Positions 7,764 through 22,178 are shown, numbered from the stretch's first letter. The stretch is DNA of 64,000 bases from Aquincola tertiaricarbonis (GCF_000969605.1 NZ_KQ033892.1:1-64000), one strand, 5' to 3'. The notes: generated by a model not told the origin, from the sequence alone. Numbers and translations are program-made.

Positions 7764-8602
7764 ACACGCATGCCACCCGCCGCCGGCTGCTGCTGGCGAT
7801 GGCCGCCGCCGCGGCCGCCGGCCGCACCGCCGCCGCGCCTTCCTCGCGCGAGGACCAGCCCGATGCCAGCCCGCAGTGGCAGAAGATCCGCGCCAGCCTG
7901 TTTGCGCAGCGCGAGATCACCGCCGCCAGCCCCGAGCAGCTGCAGCTGGAGACGCCGGTGCGCGCCGAGGACGCGGCGGTGGTGCCCATCGCCATCCGCT
8001 CGCGGCTGCCGGCCGACGCCGGCCCGCGGGTGGAGAAGCTCACGCTGGTGATCGACAACAACCCCTCGCCCATCGCCGCGGTGTTCACGCTGGCGCCGGG
8101 CAGCGGCCGGCCCGACATCGAGACCCGCGTGCGCATCGACGAATACACCCATGTGCGCGCCATCGCCCACCTCAGCGACGGCCGGCTGCTGATGGCCACC
8201 CGCTGGGTGAAGGCCTCCGGCGGCTGCAGCGCGCCGCCGGGCAAGGACCCGGCCGCCGCACAGGCCAGCCTGGGCCGCATGCGGCTGAAGGTGGAAGGCG
8301 AGCCGCGCCCCGGCCAGCCGCTGCTGGCGCAGCTGATGGTGAGCCATCCCAACAGCTCCGGCCTGGCCATGGACCAGCTCACGCGCCACTACATCCCCGC
8401 CCACTTCGTGCGGCGCATCGACATCACCCACGGTGGCCGGCCGGTGCTGTCGGCCGACCTGGACATCTCCATCAGCGAGAACCCGAACCTGCGCTTCGCA
8501 TTCATGCCGCAGGGCACCGGGGAGCTGAAGGCGGAGGTGGTGGACAACCGCGACCTGCAGTTCCGCAGCAGCCTGCAGCTGCAGACGGCCCGGGCGCTGT
8601 GA
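7760..8602 (+). CDS. Quinoprotein dehydrogenase-associated SoxYZ-like carrier
   Basis: The 280-residue protein has an N-terminal RRRLLLAMAA leader of twin-arginine style. A SoxY-like part ends at about residue 155 with the carrier motif GGC (Cys156), and a SoxZ-like part follows. In thiosulfate oxidation the SoxY cysteine carries the sulfur substrate while SoxZ binds it; here both are fused. No other sox genes are nearby, so thiosulfate oxidation is unlikely and a dedicated thiol-carrier role beside the metallohydrolase is the better inference. It overlaps its neighbours by four bases on each side. The next gene starts at the GTGA overlap at 8599-8602. Confidence 0.85.
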   Translation: MNTHATRRRLLLAMAAAAAAGRTAAAPSSREDQPDASPQWQKIRASLFAQREITAASPEQLQLETPVRAEDAAVVPIAIRSRLPADAGPRVEKLTLVIDNNPSPIAAVFTLAPGSGRPDIETRVRIDEYTHVRAIAHLSDGRLLMATRWVKASGGCSAPPGKDPAAAQASLGRMRLKVEGEPRPGQPLLAQLMVSHPNSSGLAMDQLTRHYIPAHFVRRIDITHGGRPVLSADLDISISENPNLRFAFMPQGTGELKAEVVDNRDLQFRSSLQLQTARAL

Positions 8603-9573
8603 AGCGCCTGGCGCGCGCCCTGCCGTGCCTGGTGTGGCTGCTGGCCGCCAGCACCGGCGGCGCGCTGGCCGCGCCGCTGGCCTGGGTGACCAACCAGGGC
8701 AGCCATGACGTGTCGGTGATCGACCTGGCCACGCAGCGGCTGCTGGCCACGGTGCCGGTGGGCCGCTCGCCGGCCGGCGTGGTGGCCTCCGCCGCGGCGG
8801 GCCGGGTGTTCGTGAGCAACCCCGACAGCCGCACGGTGTCGGTCATCGACATGGCGCGCCGCCAGGTGGTGGCCACGCTGCTGGCGGGCAGCGGGCCGGT
8901 GGGCATCGATGCCTCGGCCGACGGCCGCCGGCTGTACGTGGCCGACTGGTTCGCGCAGCGCCTGCTGGCCTGGGACACCGCCACCGGCCTGCCGCTGGCC
9001 AGCGTGCCGCTGGGCCGCGCGCCGGCCGGCGTGGCGGCGCAGGCCGACGGCCGCACGGTGTACGTGGCCGAGCGCGACGAGGACCGCATCGCCGTGGTGG
9101 ACACCACCACCTGGCAGGTGCGCGGCCATGTGGCGGTGGGCAGCCATCCCTTCGCGCTGCTGCACGACGCGGCGCGCCAGCGGCTGTACGTGCTGAACGT
9201 GCAGAGCGACGACCTCAGCGTGCTGGACACCGCCGCCACGCCGCTGCCGCGCCTGCTGGCCACGGTGAAGACCGGCAAGGCGCCCTACGGCGCGGCGCTG
9301 GCCGATGGCGGCGCGCTGCTGTACGTCACCAACCAGCATGCCGACAGCGTGAGCGTGATCGACGCGGCCACGCTGCAGCCGCTGCGCACGCTGGAAGGCT
9401 TCGGCTACCCCGAGGGCATCGCCGCCTTCGGCGACAAGGTGGTGGTGGTGAACTGGATGGACGACCGCCTGAGCGTGCTGGACGCGCGCAGCGGCCGCAC
9501 GCTGCACCACATCGCCACCGGCCGCAATCCGCGGGGCTTCGGCGCCTTCATCGCCGACGCGCCGCCGCCCTGA
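8599..9573 (+). CDS. PQQ-associated YVTN-type beta-propeller protein
   Basis: The 324-residue exported protein starts with GTG within the preceding gene's stop (GTGA) and has a signal peptide ending GALAAP. The mature part consists of about seven repeats of roughly 40 residues with the pattern VSVIDLATQ, YVADWFA, YVAERDED and YVTNQHADSVSVID, typical of YVTN-type propellers. Related propellers occur with PQQ-alcohol dehydrogenase systems and are thought to bind partner proteins or cofactor in the periplasm; no enzymatic residues are evident. It sits between the carrier and the SRPBCC protein, with a 40-base gap to the latter. Confidence 0.85.
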   Translation: MKRLARALPCLVWLLAASTGGALAAPLAWVTNQGSHDVSVIDLATQRLLATVPVGRSPAGVVASAAAGRVFVSNPDSRTVSVIDMARRQVVATLLAGSGPVGIDASADGRRLYVADWFAQRLLAWDTATGLPLASVPLGRAPAGVAAQADGRTVYVAERDEDRIAVVDTTTWQVRGHVAVGSHPFALLHDAARQRLYVLNVQSDDLSVLDTAATPLPRLLATVKTGKAPYGAALADGGALLYVTNQHADSVSVIDAATLQPLRTLEGFGYPEGIAAFGDKVVVVNWMDDRLSVLDARSGRTLHHIATGRNPRGFGAFIADAPPP

Positions 9574-9613
9574 GACCCGCATTCAACCCCCACCCCGGAA
9601 GGAGACACCGCGC

Positions 9614-10186
9614 ATGCCGTTCCTCACGCCAAGCCCCGATCACCACCCCAGCCGCCGCCGCTGGCTGGCCACCGCCCTTGCCGGGCTGGGCGCCGCGGCC
9701 GCCGTGCTGCCCGCCGCGGCCCACGGCCCCACGCGGCAGAAGGTGGTGGAGACCATCAGCATCGACGCACCCGCCGATGCGGTGTGGGCGCGCATCAAGG
9801 CCTTCGATGCGCTGAAGGACTGGCATCCGGCCGTGGCCGAGAGCCCGGCCGACAAGGGCAGCAGCGTGGGCTCCGTGCGCACCATCAAGCTCAAGGACGG
9901 CGGCCAGCTGGTGGAGACGCTGGAGGCCTTCAACGACGCCCAGCGCCGCTACAGCTACCGGTTGAAGGACGGCGGCGCGCTGCCGGTGACCAACTACACC
10001 TCCACCCTCACCGTGACACCCGACGGCGATGCCAAGAGCACCGTGGAGTGGCGCGGCGCCTTCTACCGCGGGCACCCCAACAACGACCCGCCGCCGGACC
10101 GCAACGACGAGGCGGCGGTGGCCGCCGTCACCGGCGTCTACAAGGCCGGCCTGCAGAACCTGAAGCAGCTGGCCGAGAAGAAGTGA
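9614..10186 (+). CDS. MxaD-like SRPBCC-fold periplasmic protein
   Basis: The 190-residue protein has a twin-arginine-like leader (SRRRWLATALAGLGAAAAV) and a START/SRPBCC-type domain opening with VVETISIDAPADAVWARIKAFDA and WHPAV. This matches the MxaD group, which in methylotrophs aids electron flow between methanol dehydrogenase and its cytochrome. The ribosome site GGAAGGAG is strong, unlike the coupled genes before it, so this gene may be expressed at a higher level. It ends 19 bases before the second metallo-beta-lactamase-fold gene. Confidence 0.82.
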   Translation: MPFLTPSPDHHPSRRRWLATALAGLGAAAAVLPAAAHGPTRQKVVETISIDAPADAVWARIKAFDALKDWHPAVAESPADKGSSVGSVRTIKLKDGGQLVETLEAFNDAQRRYSYRLKDGGALPVTNYTSTLTVTPDGDAKSTVEWRGAFYRGHPNNDPPPDRNDEAAVAAVTGVYKAGLQNLKQLAEKK

Positions 10187-10205
10187 GCGCCCGGGGCGCG
10201 CCGCC

Positions 10206-11237
10206 ATGCCCGCCCTGCTGACACGCCGCGCGCTGGCGCTGGGCCTGCTGTGCGGCGGGACGCTGGCCGGCTGCAGCGGCCGCGCCGCGCGCCAGTGGGC
10301 GCAGGCGCCGCCGGCCATCGACCGCGACGCCAGCGCCACGGAAGTGGCCGCCGGCGTGTGGATGCTGCCCGGCACCGGCGGCGAGCCCGATGCGCGCAAC
10401 CTGGGCCGCGTGGCCAATGCCGGCTTCGTGCAGGGCCCGCGCGGCGTGCTGGCGGTGGATGCCGGCACCTCGCTGCTGCACGGCCAGGCACTGCTGCGCG
10501 CCATCGTGCGCCATGCCGGGCAGCCGCCGCAGGCGGTGCTCATCACCCAGACCAAGCCCGACGTGCTGTTCGGCGCGCCAGCCCTGCGGGCCGCCGGCGC
10601 CCGCGTGCTGATGCAGCGCCAGGCCGCCGTGCTGATGGCCGCGCGCTGCAGCGTGTGCCTGCGCAACCTGCAGCGCGACGTGGGCGCCGCCGCCATGGCC
10701 GGCACCGAGCTGTTCGAGGCCGACGTGCTGTTCGACGAGGCGCCGCCCCTGCCCGACATCGGCCGGCCCCTGCGCGTGCTGTATCCGGGCCCGGCCAGCG
10801 GCCCGGGCGACGTGGCGCTGCTGGACGAGGCCAGCGGCGTGCTGTTCGCGGGCGGGCTGGTGGAAGGCGGGCGCATTCCCAACCTGCACGATGCCGACCT
10901 GCCGGGCTGGCTGCAGGCGCTGGAAGGGCTGCAGCGCCTGGCCGCCGGCGGCCGGCTGCGTGCGCTGGTGCCCGGCCACGGCCCTTTCCAGCCCGATGCG
11001 GCCGCCGCCATCGGCCGCACCGCCGGCTACCTGCAGGCGCTGCAGGCCCGGGTGGCGGCCCTGGTGGACGAAGGCGTGCCGCTGAGCGCGCTGCCCGAGC
11101 GGGCGGCGCTGCCGGCCTATGCGGGCTGGGACGGCTATCCGCAACTGCACCGGCGCAATGCCGGGCTGCTGTACCTGCGGCTGGAGCAGCAGCAGCTGAT
11201 GCAGCCCGCTCAGCCTGGCGCGGCGGCCGGCAGGTAG
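10206..11237 (+). CDS. Degenerate metallo-beta-lactamase-fold lipoprotein (quinoprotein-relay type 2)
   Basis: The 343-residue protein keeps the overall metallo-beta-lactamase layout: a DAG strand near residue 85, a late VPGHGPF motif and a long helical C-terminus. The zinc motif, however, reads TQTKPDV. Gln115, Lys117 and Val120 replace the three histidines of HxHxDH, and the later Asp ligand is replaced in LFAGGLV. It cannot bind zinc in the usual way. A lipobox LAGC with Cys23 predicts a lipoprotein. A CxxC pair (Cys148 and Cys151) lies in the middle. The frame is intact, so this is a family specialisation rather than a pseudogene. It overlaps the convergent membrane-protein gene by 28 bases. 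Confidence 0.8.
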   Translation: MPALLTRRALALGLLCGGTLAGCSGRAARQWAQAPPAIDRDASATEVAAGVWMLPGTGGEPDARNLGRVANAGFVQGPRGVLAVDAGTSLLHGQALLRAIVRHAGQPPQAVLITQTKPDVLFGAPALRAAGARVLMQRQAAVLMAARCSVCLRNLQRDVGAAAMAGTELFEADVLFDEAPPLPDIGRPLRVLYPGPASGPGDVALLDEASGVLFAGGLVEGGRIPNLHDADLPGWLQALEGLQRLAAGGRLRALVPGHGPFQPDAAAAIGRTAGYLQALQARVAALVDEGVPLSALPERAALPAYAGWDGYPQLHRRNAGLLYLRLEQQQLMQPAQPGAAAGR

Positions 11238-11859
11238 AGCCGGTCGGAATAGCTCCACAGCCACTGCGGCCGGAAGGCCACCAGCACCGCGGTGAAGGCA
11301 CCGGTGATGAAGGCCTCCGCGAAGGCGGTGAGGCCCAGCGCCAGCGCCATGTCGCCACGGGCGCTGCCCACCGGCAGCACCTGCACCGCCATCGCCGCCC
11401 AACCCGCCAGCGCGCAGGCCAGCAGCGTGCCGAAGAAGCCGCGCGCCAGGATGAAGACGAACAGGTGGTGCGGCAGCCAGCGCCGCACCGCCGCGCCGAT
11501 GCCCAGCGCCAGCGTGGCCGGCACCAGGCCCAGCCAGGCCAGGCGGGACAGTGCCTCGGCGGGCGGCAGGCCGCCCATCCAGGCTGCCAGCACGGCCACC
11601 GGCAGCATGGCCAGCACCGCCATCGGCCAGCCCGCCAGCAGCACCAGCAGCACCGAGCCCGACAGCGGCAGCAGCAGCGGTGCCTTGGCCAGCCCGTCCA
11701 GGCCCCACAGCAGCGGCATCGCCGCCCACAGCGCCAGCCAGGGCCAGGGCGGGCCGCCGGCCCCCAGCAACCGCCAGGGCCGCAACCACAGTGCGATGCC
11801 CGCCGCCAGCACCACCGCCAGCGCATGCAGCAGGACCCAGCCGCCGCCGGCCGGGCCGC

Positions 11860-11863
<4 letters not shown>
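11210..11863 (-). CDS. Small polytopic membrane protein resembling energy-coupling-factor permeases
   Basis: The 217-residue product is almost entirely hydrophobic, with about six membrane spans, and ends with a short polar tail. It resembles an uncharacterised group usually annotated as 'energy-coupling factor ABC transporter permease' (CbiM-like). It lacks the conserved MHIPDGFL start that carries the metal ligand of CbiM, so metal transport is only a possibility. Its ATG overlaps the stop of the hybrid kinase gene (ATGA at 11860-11863), which strongly implies co-expression with the kinase and the pqq unit. There is no ATPase partner beside it. Confidence 0.7.
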
Positions 11864-16607
<4,744 letters not shown>

Positions 16608-16611
<4 letters not shown>

Positions 16612-17732
16612 GGCGTCAACGGGGCAGGCAGGGTGGCGCCGCAGTGGTCGGCCGGCTCGTCCGGCCGGGCGCGGGCGATGTCGCAGAACCGGTCGAAGTG
16701 GCCGATGAAGGCGTCCAGCAGGTCGGGGTCGAACTGCCTGCCCCGCTGCGCGGCCATGGCCGCCGCCACGCGCTCGAAGTCGATCGGCGCCTTGTACACG
16801 CGGCGCGAGATCATCGCGTCGAACACGTCGGCCAGCGCCATCAGCCGCGCCGACAGCGGAATGGCCTCGCCGGCCAGGCCGTCCGGGTAGCCGGTGCCGT
16901 CCCAGCGCTCGTGGTGGTGCATGGCGATGTCGCTTGCATGCCGCAGGTAGGGCACCGGCGCGTCGATGTCGGCCACCGCGCGGGCGATGGCCTCGCCCCC
17001 CAGCCGGGCATGGGTCTTCATCAGGGCCCATTCGTCGTCGGTGAGCTTGCCGGGCTTGAGCAGCACCCGGTCGGGGATGCCCACCTTGCCGATGTCGTGC
17101 AGCGGCGCCGACTTGACCATCAGCTCGATGGTGTGCGGCTGCAGCTCCGCCTGGAAGCGCGGATGCCGCTGCACCAGCGTGGCCAGCAGCCGCACGTATT
17201 CCTGCGTGCGCAGGATGTGGTTGCCGGTCTCCTGGTCGCGGGTTTCGGCCAGCCGCGCCAGCGCGCGCATGCTCACGTCCTGGATCACGCGGTTCTCGAG
17301 CTCGCGGCGGTCCACCTCGGCTTCCAGCGACGCATTGCGGCGCTGCAGCTGCTCACGCGCGGCGGCCAGCTCGAGGTGGGTCTTCACCCGCGCCATCACG
17401 ATGGCCGGGCGCAGCGGCTTGGTGATGTAGTCCACCGCGCCCAGGGACAGGCCGTGCTGCTCGTCCTCGGTCTCGCTCATGGCGGTGGCGAAGATCACCG
17501 GGATGGCGCGCGTGGCCTCGTCCGCCTGCAGCCGCTGCAGCACCTCGTGGCCGCTCATGCCGGGCATCATCACGTCCAGCAGGATGAGGCCGGGCCGGGG
17601 CATCCGACGCGCCAGCTCCAGCGCCCGCTGGCCGGAGGTGGCCGACCGCACGCTGTACTGCTGGCTGAGCAATTCACCGAGCACCATCAGGTTCTCGGTG
17701 TTGTCGTCCACGATCAGGATGGTCGGCTTCAA
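16608..17732 (-). CDS. Response regulator with HD-GYP cyclic-di-GMP phosphodiesterase domain
   Basis: The 374-residue protein has an N-terminal receiver (ILIVDDN, phospho-acceptor Asp53 in LILLDVMMPG), a coiled-coil linker, and a complete HD-GYP domain with HDIGKVGIPD, HHHERWDGTGYPDGL and the late DVFDAM motif. Such proteins break down cyclic-di-GMP when the receiver is phosphorylated. I place the start at a TTG (17732) because it is preceded by GGGAG seven bases upstream and begins exactly at the receiver; no ATG or GTG is in frame nearby. It lies 62 bases after pqqE and overlaps the hybrid kinase start by four bases. The kinase is its likely phosphodonor. Confidence 0.88.
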
Positions 17733-17794
17733 CTGCTGCTCCCGCGGCTCCTGCGGCGGGTTATACCTTGCCGCGCCAGGCCCTGGCAGCCGGA

Positions 17795-18949
17795 TCAGCG
17801 GGTGACCAGGGGCGTGGAAAGCTTGCGCGAAGTGCCGGGATCGCGGAACACCAGCGGCCGCTCCACCACGCCGCCGCCGGGCTGCTCGGCCCGCGCCACC
17901 GCCTGGGCCACCGCGCCGTGGTGCGGGCTCTTGGGGCACACCGGATCGGCCGCGGCGGGGTCGTTGGCCAGCATGTAGGCCTGGCAGCGGCAGCCGCCGA
18001 GGTCCACCTCGCGCTGGTCGCAGCTCACGCAGGGCTCCTTCATCCAGCCGGTGCCGCGGTAGCGGTTGAAGCCCTCGGACTCGTACCAGATGTGACCCAG
18101 CGAATGCTCGCGCACGCTGGGGAACTGCAGCCCCGGCAGCATGCGCGCGGTGTGGCAGGGCAGCGCGGTGCCGTCGGGCGCCACGGTGAGGAACATGCTG
18201 CCCCAGCCGTTGACGCACTTCTTCGGCTTGCCGTCGTGGTAATCGGGCGCCACGAAGAACAGCCGCATGCGCTCGCCCAGCTTCTCGCGCCAGGCGGCGG
18301 TGGCGGCCTCGGCCGCGCGCAGCTGCGCGGCAGTGGGCAGCAGGTGCTCCCGGTTCTCGAAGGCCCAGGAGTAGTACTGGGTGTTGGCCAGCTCCAGGTA
18401 CTCGGCGCCCAGCTCGTCGGCCATGCCGATGATGCGGTCGATGTGGTCGATGTTCAGTCGGTGGATCACCACGTTCATCACCATCGGCCAGCCCTGCGAC
18501 TTGATGATGCGGGCCACCTTGTGCTTGAGCTCGAAGGTCTTGGTGTGCGAGAGGAAGTCGTTGACCTCGCGCGTGGAATCCTGGAACGAGAGCTGCACAT
18601 GGTCCAGCCCCGCGGCCTTCAGCGCCGCGGCGCGCTCGGCCGTCAGGCCCACGCCGCTGGTGAGCAGGTTGGTGTAGTAGCCCAGCCGGCGTGCCTCGGC
18701 CACCAGCACTTCCAGGTCGTCGCGCAGCAGCGGCTCGCCGCCCGAGAAGCCGCACTGCACCGCGCCCAGCGCACGGCCTTCGCGCAGCACGCGCAGCCAG
18801 TCGTCGGTGCCCAGCTCGTCGGGCTGGGTGGCGAAGTCCACCGGGTTGTAGCAGAACACGCAGTGCAGCGGGCAGCGGTAGGTGAGCTCGGCCAGCAGCC
18901 ACAGGGGCGGCCCCGGCCGGCTGGCACCGGTGTTGAATGAAGCGCTCAT
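17795..18949 (-). CDS. pqqE: PQQ biosynthesis radical-SAM enzyme PqqE
   Basis: PqqE joins the Glu and Tyr side chains of the PqqA peptide, the first step of PQQ synthesis. The 384-residue protein has the radical-SAM motif Cys26-x3-Cys30-x2-Cys33 (RCPLHCVFC) and a SPASM-type C-terminus with cysteines in [23 protein letters not shown] and GGCRCQAY that bind the auxiliary clusters. I use the ATG at 18949 because it overlaps the pqqD stop as ATGA; an ATG at 18955 would add two residues. It is the fifth gene of the pqqABCDE order. A run of prolines and glycines at the C-terminus is outside the conserved domain. Confidence 0.96.
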   Translation of the reverse strand: MSASFNTGASRPGPPLWLLAELTYRCPLHCVFCYNPVDFATQPDELGTDDWLRVLREGRALGAVQCGFSGGEPLLRDDLEVLVAEARRLGYYTNLLTSGVGLTAERAAALKAAGLDHVQLSFQDSTREVNDFLSHTKTFELKHKVARIIKSQGWPMVMNVVIHRLNIDHIDRIIGMADELGAEYLELANTQYYSWAFENREHLLPTAAQLRAAEAATAAWREKLGERMRLFFVAPDYHDGKPKKCVNGWGSMFLTVAPDGTALPCHTARMLPGLQFPSVREHSLGHIWYESEGFNRYRGTGWMKEPCVSCDQREVDLGGCRCQAYMLANDPAAADPVCPKSPHHGAVAQAVARAEQPGGGVVERPLVFRDPGTSRKLSTPLVTR

Positions 18950-19218
18950 GTCCATGCCAGCCACCGCTGCTGGCCCGCCATCTCCACGAAGGCGATGACG
19001 TCGGGCTGCAGGCCCTGTGCGTTGAAGGCCTGCTCCAGCTCGGCCACGATGGCCGCGACCGGCTTCTCGCCGTCGCAGCGCTTCATGATCTCGCCCGCGC
19101 TCTGGTTGAGCTTGACCATGCCTTCGGGGTACAGCAGCACATGGCAGTCCTGCGCCGGCTCCCACTGCAGGCGAAAGCCCGGCGCCACGCGGGGCACGGT
19201 GTCGGCGGTCACCGTCAT
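18946..19218 (-). CDS. pqqD: PqqA-binding chaperone PqqD
   Basis: PqqD binds the PqqA peptide and presents it to PqqE. The 90-residue product has the standard PqqD pattern: [23 protein letters not shown], then [14 protein letters not shown] and a helical end. It overlaps pqqC upstream by four bases and pqqE downstream by four bases, so the three are translationally coupled. The length is normal for the family. Confidence 0.95.
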   Translation of the reverse strand: MTVTADTVPRVAPGFRLQWEPAQDCHVLLYPEGMVKLNQSAGEIMKRCDGEKPVAAIVAELEQAFNAQGLQPDVIAFVEMAGQQRWLAWT

Positions 19219-19937
19219 GCGTTCACCCCGTAGCGCGTGGCCATCGCGTCGTTCATCGCCCACAGGATGTCGAGCTTGAACTGCAGCACCTCCAGCGCCC
19301 GCTGCTGCAGCGGCCGCGTGGTGAAGTGGTCGAGCGTGATGGCCAGGCCCTGCTCCACGTCGCGCCGTGCCTGGCTCACGCGGTTGCGGAAGTAGCTCAG
19401 GCCGCCGGGCTCGATCCATGTGTAGTGCTCCGGCCAGGTGGCCAGCCGCTGCTTGTGGATCTCGGGCGCGAAGAGCTCGGTGAGCGAGGAGCACACCGCC
19501 TCCTGCCACGGCGCACGCCGCGCGAAGTTCACGTAGGCGTCCACCGCGAAGCGCACCGCCGGCACCACATGGCGCAGGTCCAGCACCTCCTCGCGCTGCA
19601 GGCCGGTGGCCTCGGCCAGGCGCAGCCAGGCCTCGATGCCGCCGGCATCCCGCACCGTGCCTTCGGGGCCGGTCAGCTCGAAGCCGTCGTGGTCCAGGAT
19701 GCGCTGCACCCAGCCGCGGCGCACCTCGCGGTCGGGGCAGTTGCTCATCACCGCCGCGTCCTTGATGGGGATCGCGATCTGGTAGTAGAAGCGGTTGGCC
19801 ACCCAGCCGCGGATCTGCTCGGGCGTGGCGCGGCCGCTGTTGAGCATCACGTTGAACGGATGGTGGATGTGGTACGCCTTGCCCTTGGCGCGCAGTTGCG
19901 CCTCGAATTCGACGCGGTCCCAGGCGGCTTCGGTCAT
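19215..19937 (-). CDS. pqqC: Pyrroloquinoline-quinone synthase PqqC
   Basis: PqqC performs the final ring closure and eight-electron oxidation that gives PQQ. The 240-residue protein carries the family's signatures: [32 protein letters not shown], and [16 protein letters not shown]. The ATG at 19937 lies seven bases after the pqqB stop. The length is typical for a single PqqC, and it is not fused to PqqD as in some methylotrophs. Confidence 0.96.
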   Translation of the reverse strand: MTEAAWDRVEFEAQLRAKGKAYHIHHPFNVMLNSGRATPEQIRGWVANRFYYQIAIPIKDAAVMSNCPDREVRRGWVQRILDHDGFELTGPEGTVRDAGGIEAWLRLAEATGLQREEVLDLRHVVPAVRFAVDAYVNFARRAPWQEAVCSSLTELFAPEIHKQRLATWPEHYTWIEPGGLSYFRNRVSQARRDVEQGLAITLDHFTTRPLQQRALEVLQFKLDILWAMNDAMATRYGVNA

Positions 19938-19944
19938 GGTGGGC

Positions 19945-20913
<969 letters not shown>

Positions 20914-20984
20914 GAGGGCCCTCGTCGGTCTTCAGGAATGGGGGGTCGCCGGAGCCATCGGCTGCGGCGACCGGGCACGCACCG

Positions 20985-21065
20985 TCAGCGGTTCGCGACG
21001 TACAGGCTGATTTCGAAGCCGAAGCGCCAGTCGATGGCCGCTGGGGTTTGCCATTGCATGTTCAT
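20985..21065 (-). CDS. pqqA: PQQ precursor peptide PqqA
   Basis: The reading frame encodes 26 residues, ending FGFEISLYVANR. Glu18 and Tyr22, in the E-x3-Y arrangement, are the two residues fused to make PQQ. A strong ribosome site AAAGGAG lies eight bases before the ATG at 21065; a second in-frame ATG is two codons later. The gene is too short for usual gene finding but its position before pqqB and its sequence leave little doubt. The upstream region carries a half-site array at 21176-21218. Confidence 0.95.
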   Translation of the reverse strand: MNMQWQTPAAIDWRFGFEISLYVANR

Positions 21066-21175
21066 AGTGAGGCTCCTTTCTCCGGTGGCACAGCGCCATG
21101 TGGCGGCTGCGGGGGAGCTGTCGCGCCCCGTGACGCATGGTGTGCCCGATGGCCGCGCAGGCCCAGCCGGGTGAG

Positions 21176-21218
21176 CATGAATCGGGCTTCATGATTTCCA
21201 TGAACCCGTGTGCGGGTT
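21176..21218. promoter_or_regulatory. Evenly spaced half-site array and dyad between pqqA and the divergent hydrolase
   Basis: Three hexamers alternate in orientation: CATGAA (21176-21181), TTCATG (21188-21193) and CATGAA (21199-21204), spaced 12 and 11 bases, about one helical turn. They form two overlapping dyads. Immediately next is a further perfect dyad, AACCCG-TGTG-CGGGTT (21203-21218), which shares two bases with the last hexamer. The block lies 110-150 bases upstream of pqqA and 20-60 bases before the divergent gene. This looks like an operator region controlling one or both. Confidence 0.5.
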
Positions 21219-21238
21219 GAGGCCGATACGATGCGGGC

Positions 21239-22099
21239 GTGCCCCAGCCGTTGCCGTACCCCGATCCCCCGCCGTTCCGGCAGTTCATGCTCGATGCCAG
21301 CCATGGCCACCGGCTGCATGTGGAGCAGTGGGGCACGCCCGACGCACCGCCGGTGCTGCTGCTGCACGGCGGCCCGGGCAGCGGCCTAGGGCCGGGCCTG
21401 CGGCGCTGCTTCGACCCGGCGCGCTTCCACGTCATCGGGCTGGACCAGCGCGGCGCCGGCCGCAGCCTGCCGGCCGGCAGCACCGACCACAACACCACCG
21501 CGCACCTGCTGGCCGACCTGACCCTGCTGCGCCGCACGCTGGGCATCGAGCGCTGGCGCGTGGTGGGCGGCTCCTGGGGCGCCACGCTGGCGCTGCTGCA
21601 TGCCGCGGCCGAGCCGCAGGCGGTGAGCGGCCTGGTGCTGCGCAGCGTGTTCCTGGCGCGGCCGCAGGACATGCAGCCCTTCATGCCGCTGGCCGAGACC
21701 TTCCAGGCCGCCGCGGCCGATGCGGACGAGCGCCGCGCCATCGCCCGCGCCTGGTGGCAGCTGGAGCTGCGCCGCGCCACCGGCGCCAGCGCACCGCCGC
21801 CCGAGGGCGATGCGCTGCAGGCGCTGGTGCAGCGCTACACGGTGCAGGCCCACTACCTGCACGCCGGCTGCTGGCTGCAGGCGCCGCCGCTGCTGGACCG
21901 GCTGGCCCCGATGCGCCGGCTGCCGGTGCAGATCGTGCACGGCACCGCCGACCGCATCTGCCCGCCGGAAGGCGCCCGCCTGCTGGCCGCCCGCCTGCCG
22001 CAGGCCACGCTGCGCTGGGCCGAAGGCGCCGGCCACGACGCCCTGCATCCCGCCATGCTGGCGGCGATGGTCCAGGCGCTGGATGAGGGTCCGGCATGA
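21239..22099 (+). CDS. Proline-iminopeptidase-like alpha/beta hydrolase
   Basis: The 286-residue protein is an S33-type alpha/beta hydrolase. It has the oxyanion HGGPGSG near residues 43-49, the family's DQRGAGRS motif, the nucleophile Ser112 in GGSWGAT, Asp in GTADR and His in GAGHDAL. Proline iminopeptidases release N-terminal residues from peptides. It is divergent from pqqA, sharing its regulatory region, so a role in trimming the cross-linked PqqA peptide is an attractive guess, but general peptide turnover is equally possible. The start is the GTG at 21239; no strong ribosome site is seen. It has no signal peptide and should be cytoplasmic. Confidence 0.85.
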   Translation: MPQPLPYPDPPPFRQFMLDASHGHRLHVEQWGTPDAPPVLLLHGGPGSGLGPGLRRCFDPARFHVIGLDQRGAGRSLPAGSTDHNTTAHLLADLTLLRRTLGIERWRVVGGSWGATLALLHAAAEPQAVSGLVLRSVFLARPQDMQPFMPLAETFQAAAADADERRAIARAWWQLELRRATGASAPPPEGDALQALVQRYTVQAHYLHAGCWLQAPPLLDRLAPMRRLPVQIVHGTADRICPPEGARLLAARLPQATLRWAEGAGHDALHPAMLAAMVQALDEGPA

Positions 22100-22113
22100 A
22101 CGCCGCCGCCCGG

Positions 22114-22169
22114 CCGCTCCGAAGGTGGCGTTCCATCCCTCCCGGAGGGATCCCGCGCAGCGGGAGGGT
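22114..22169. repeat. Palindromic intergenic element with a dispersed 17-base motif
   Basis: A hairpin is formed by CCCTCCCG (22137-22144) and CGGGAGGG (22161-22168). The stretch 22114-22130, read on the minus strand, is CGCCACCTTCGGAGCGG. It matches 58109-58125 in 16 of 17 bases. The element fills most of the 79-base gap between the hydrolase and the histidine kinase genes. It may be a small interspersed repeat of this genome or an mRNA structure separating the two genes. Confidence 0.4.
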
Positions 22170-22178
22170 GCCCCGTCG

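Noticed and set aside
7760-8602. The SoxYZ-like gene as part of a thiosulfate oxidation pathway
   Set aside because: No soxA, soxX, soxB or soxCD is present, and its neighbours are all quinoprotein-associated.
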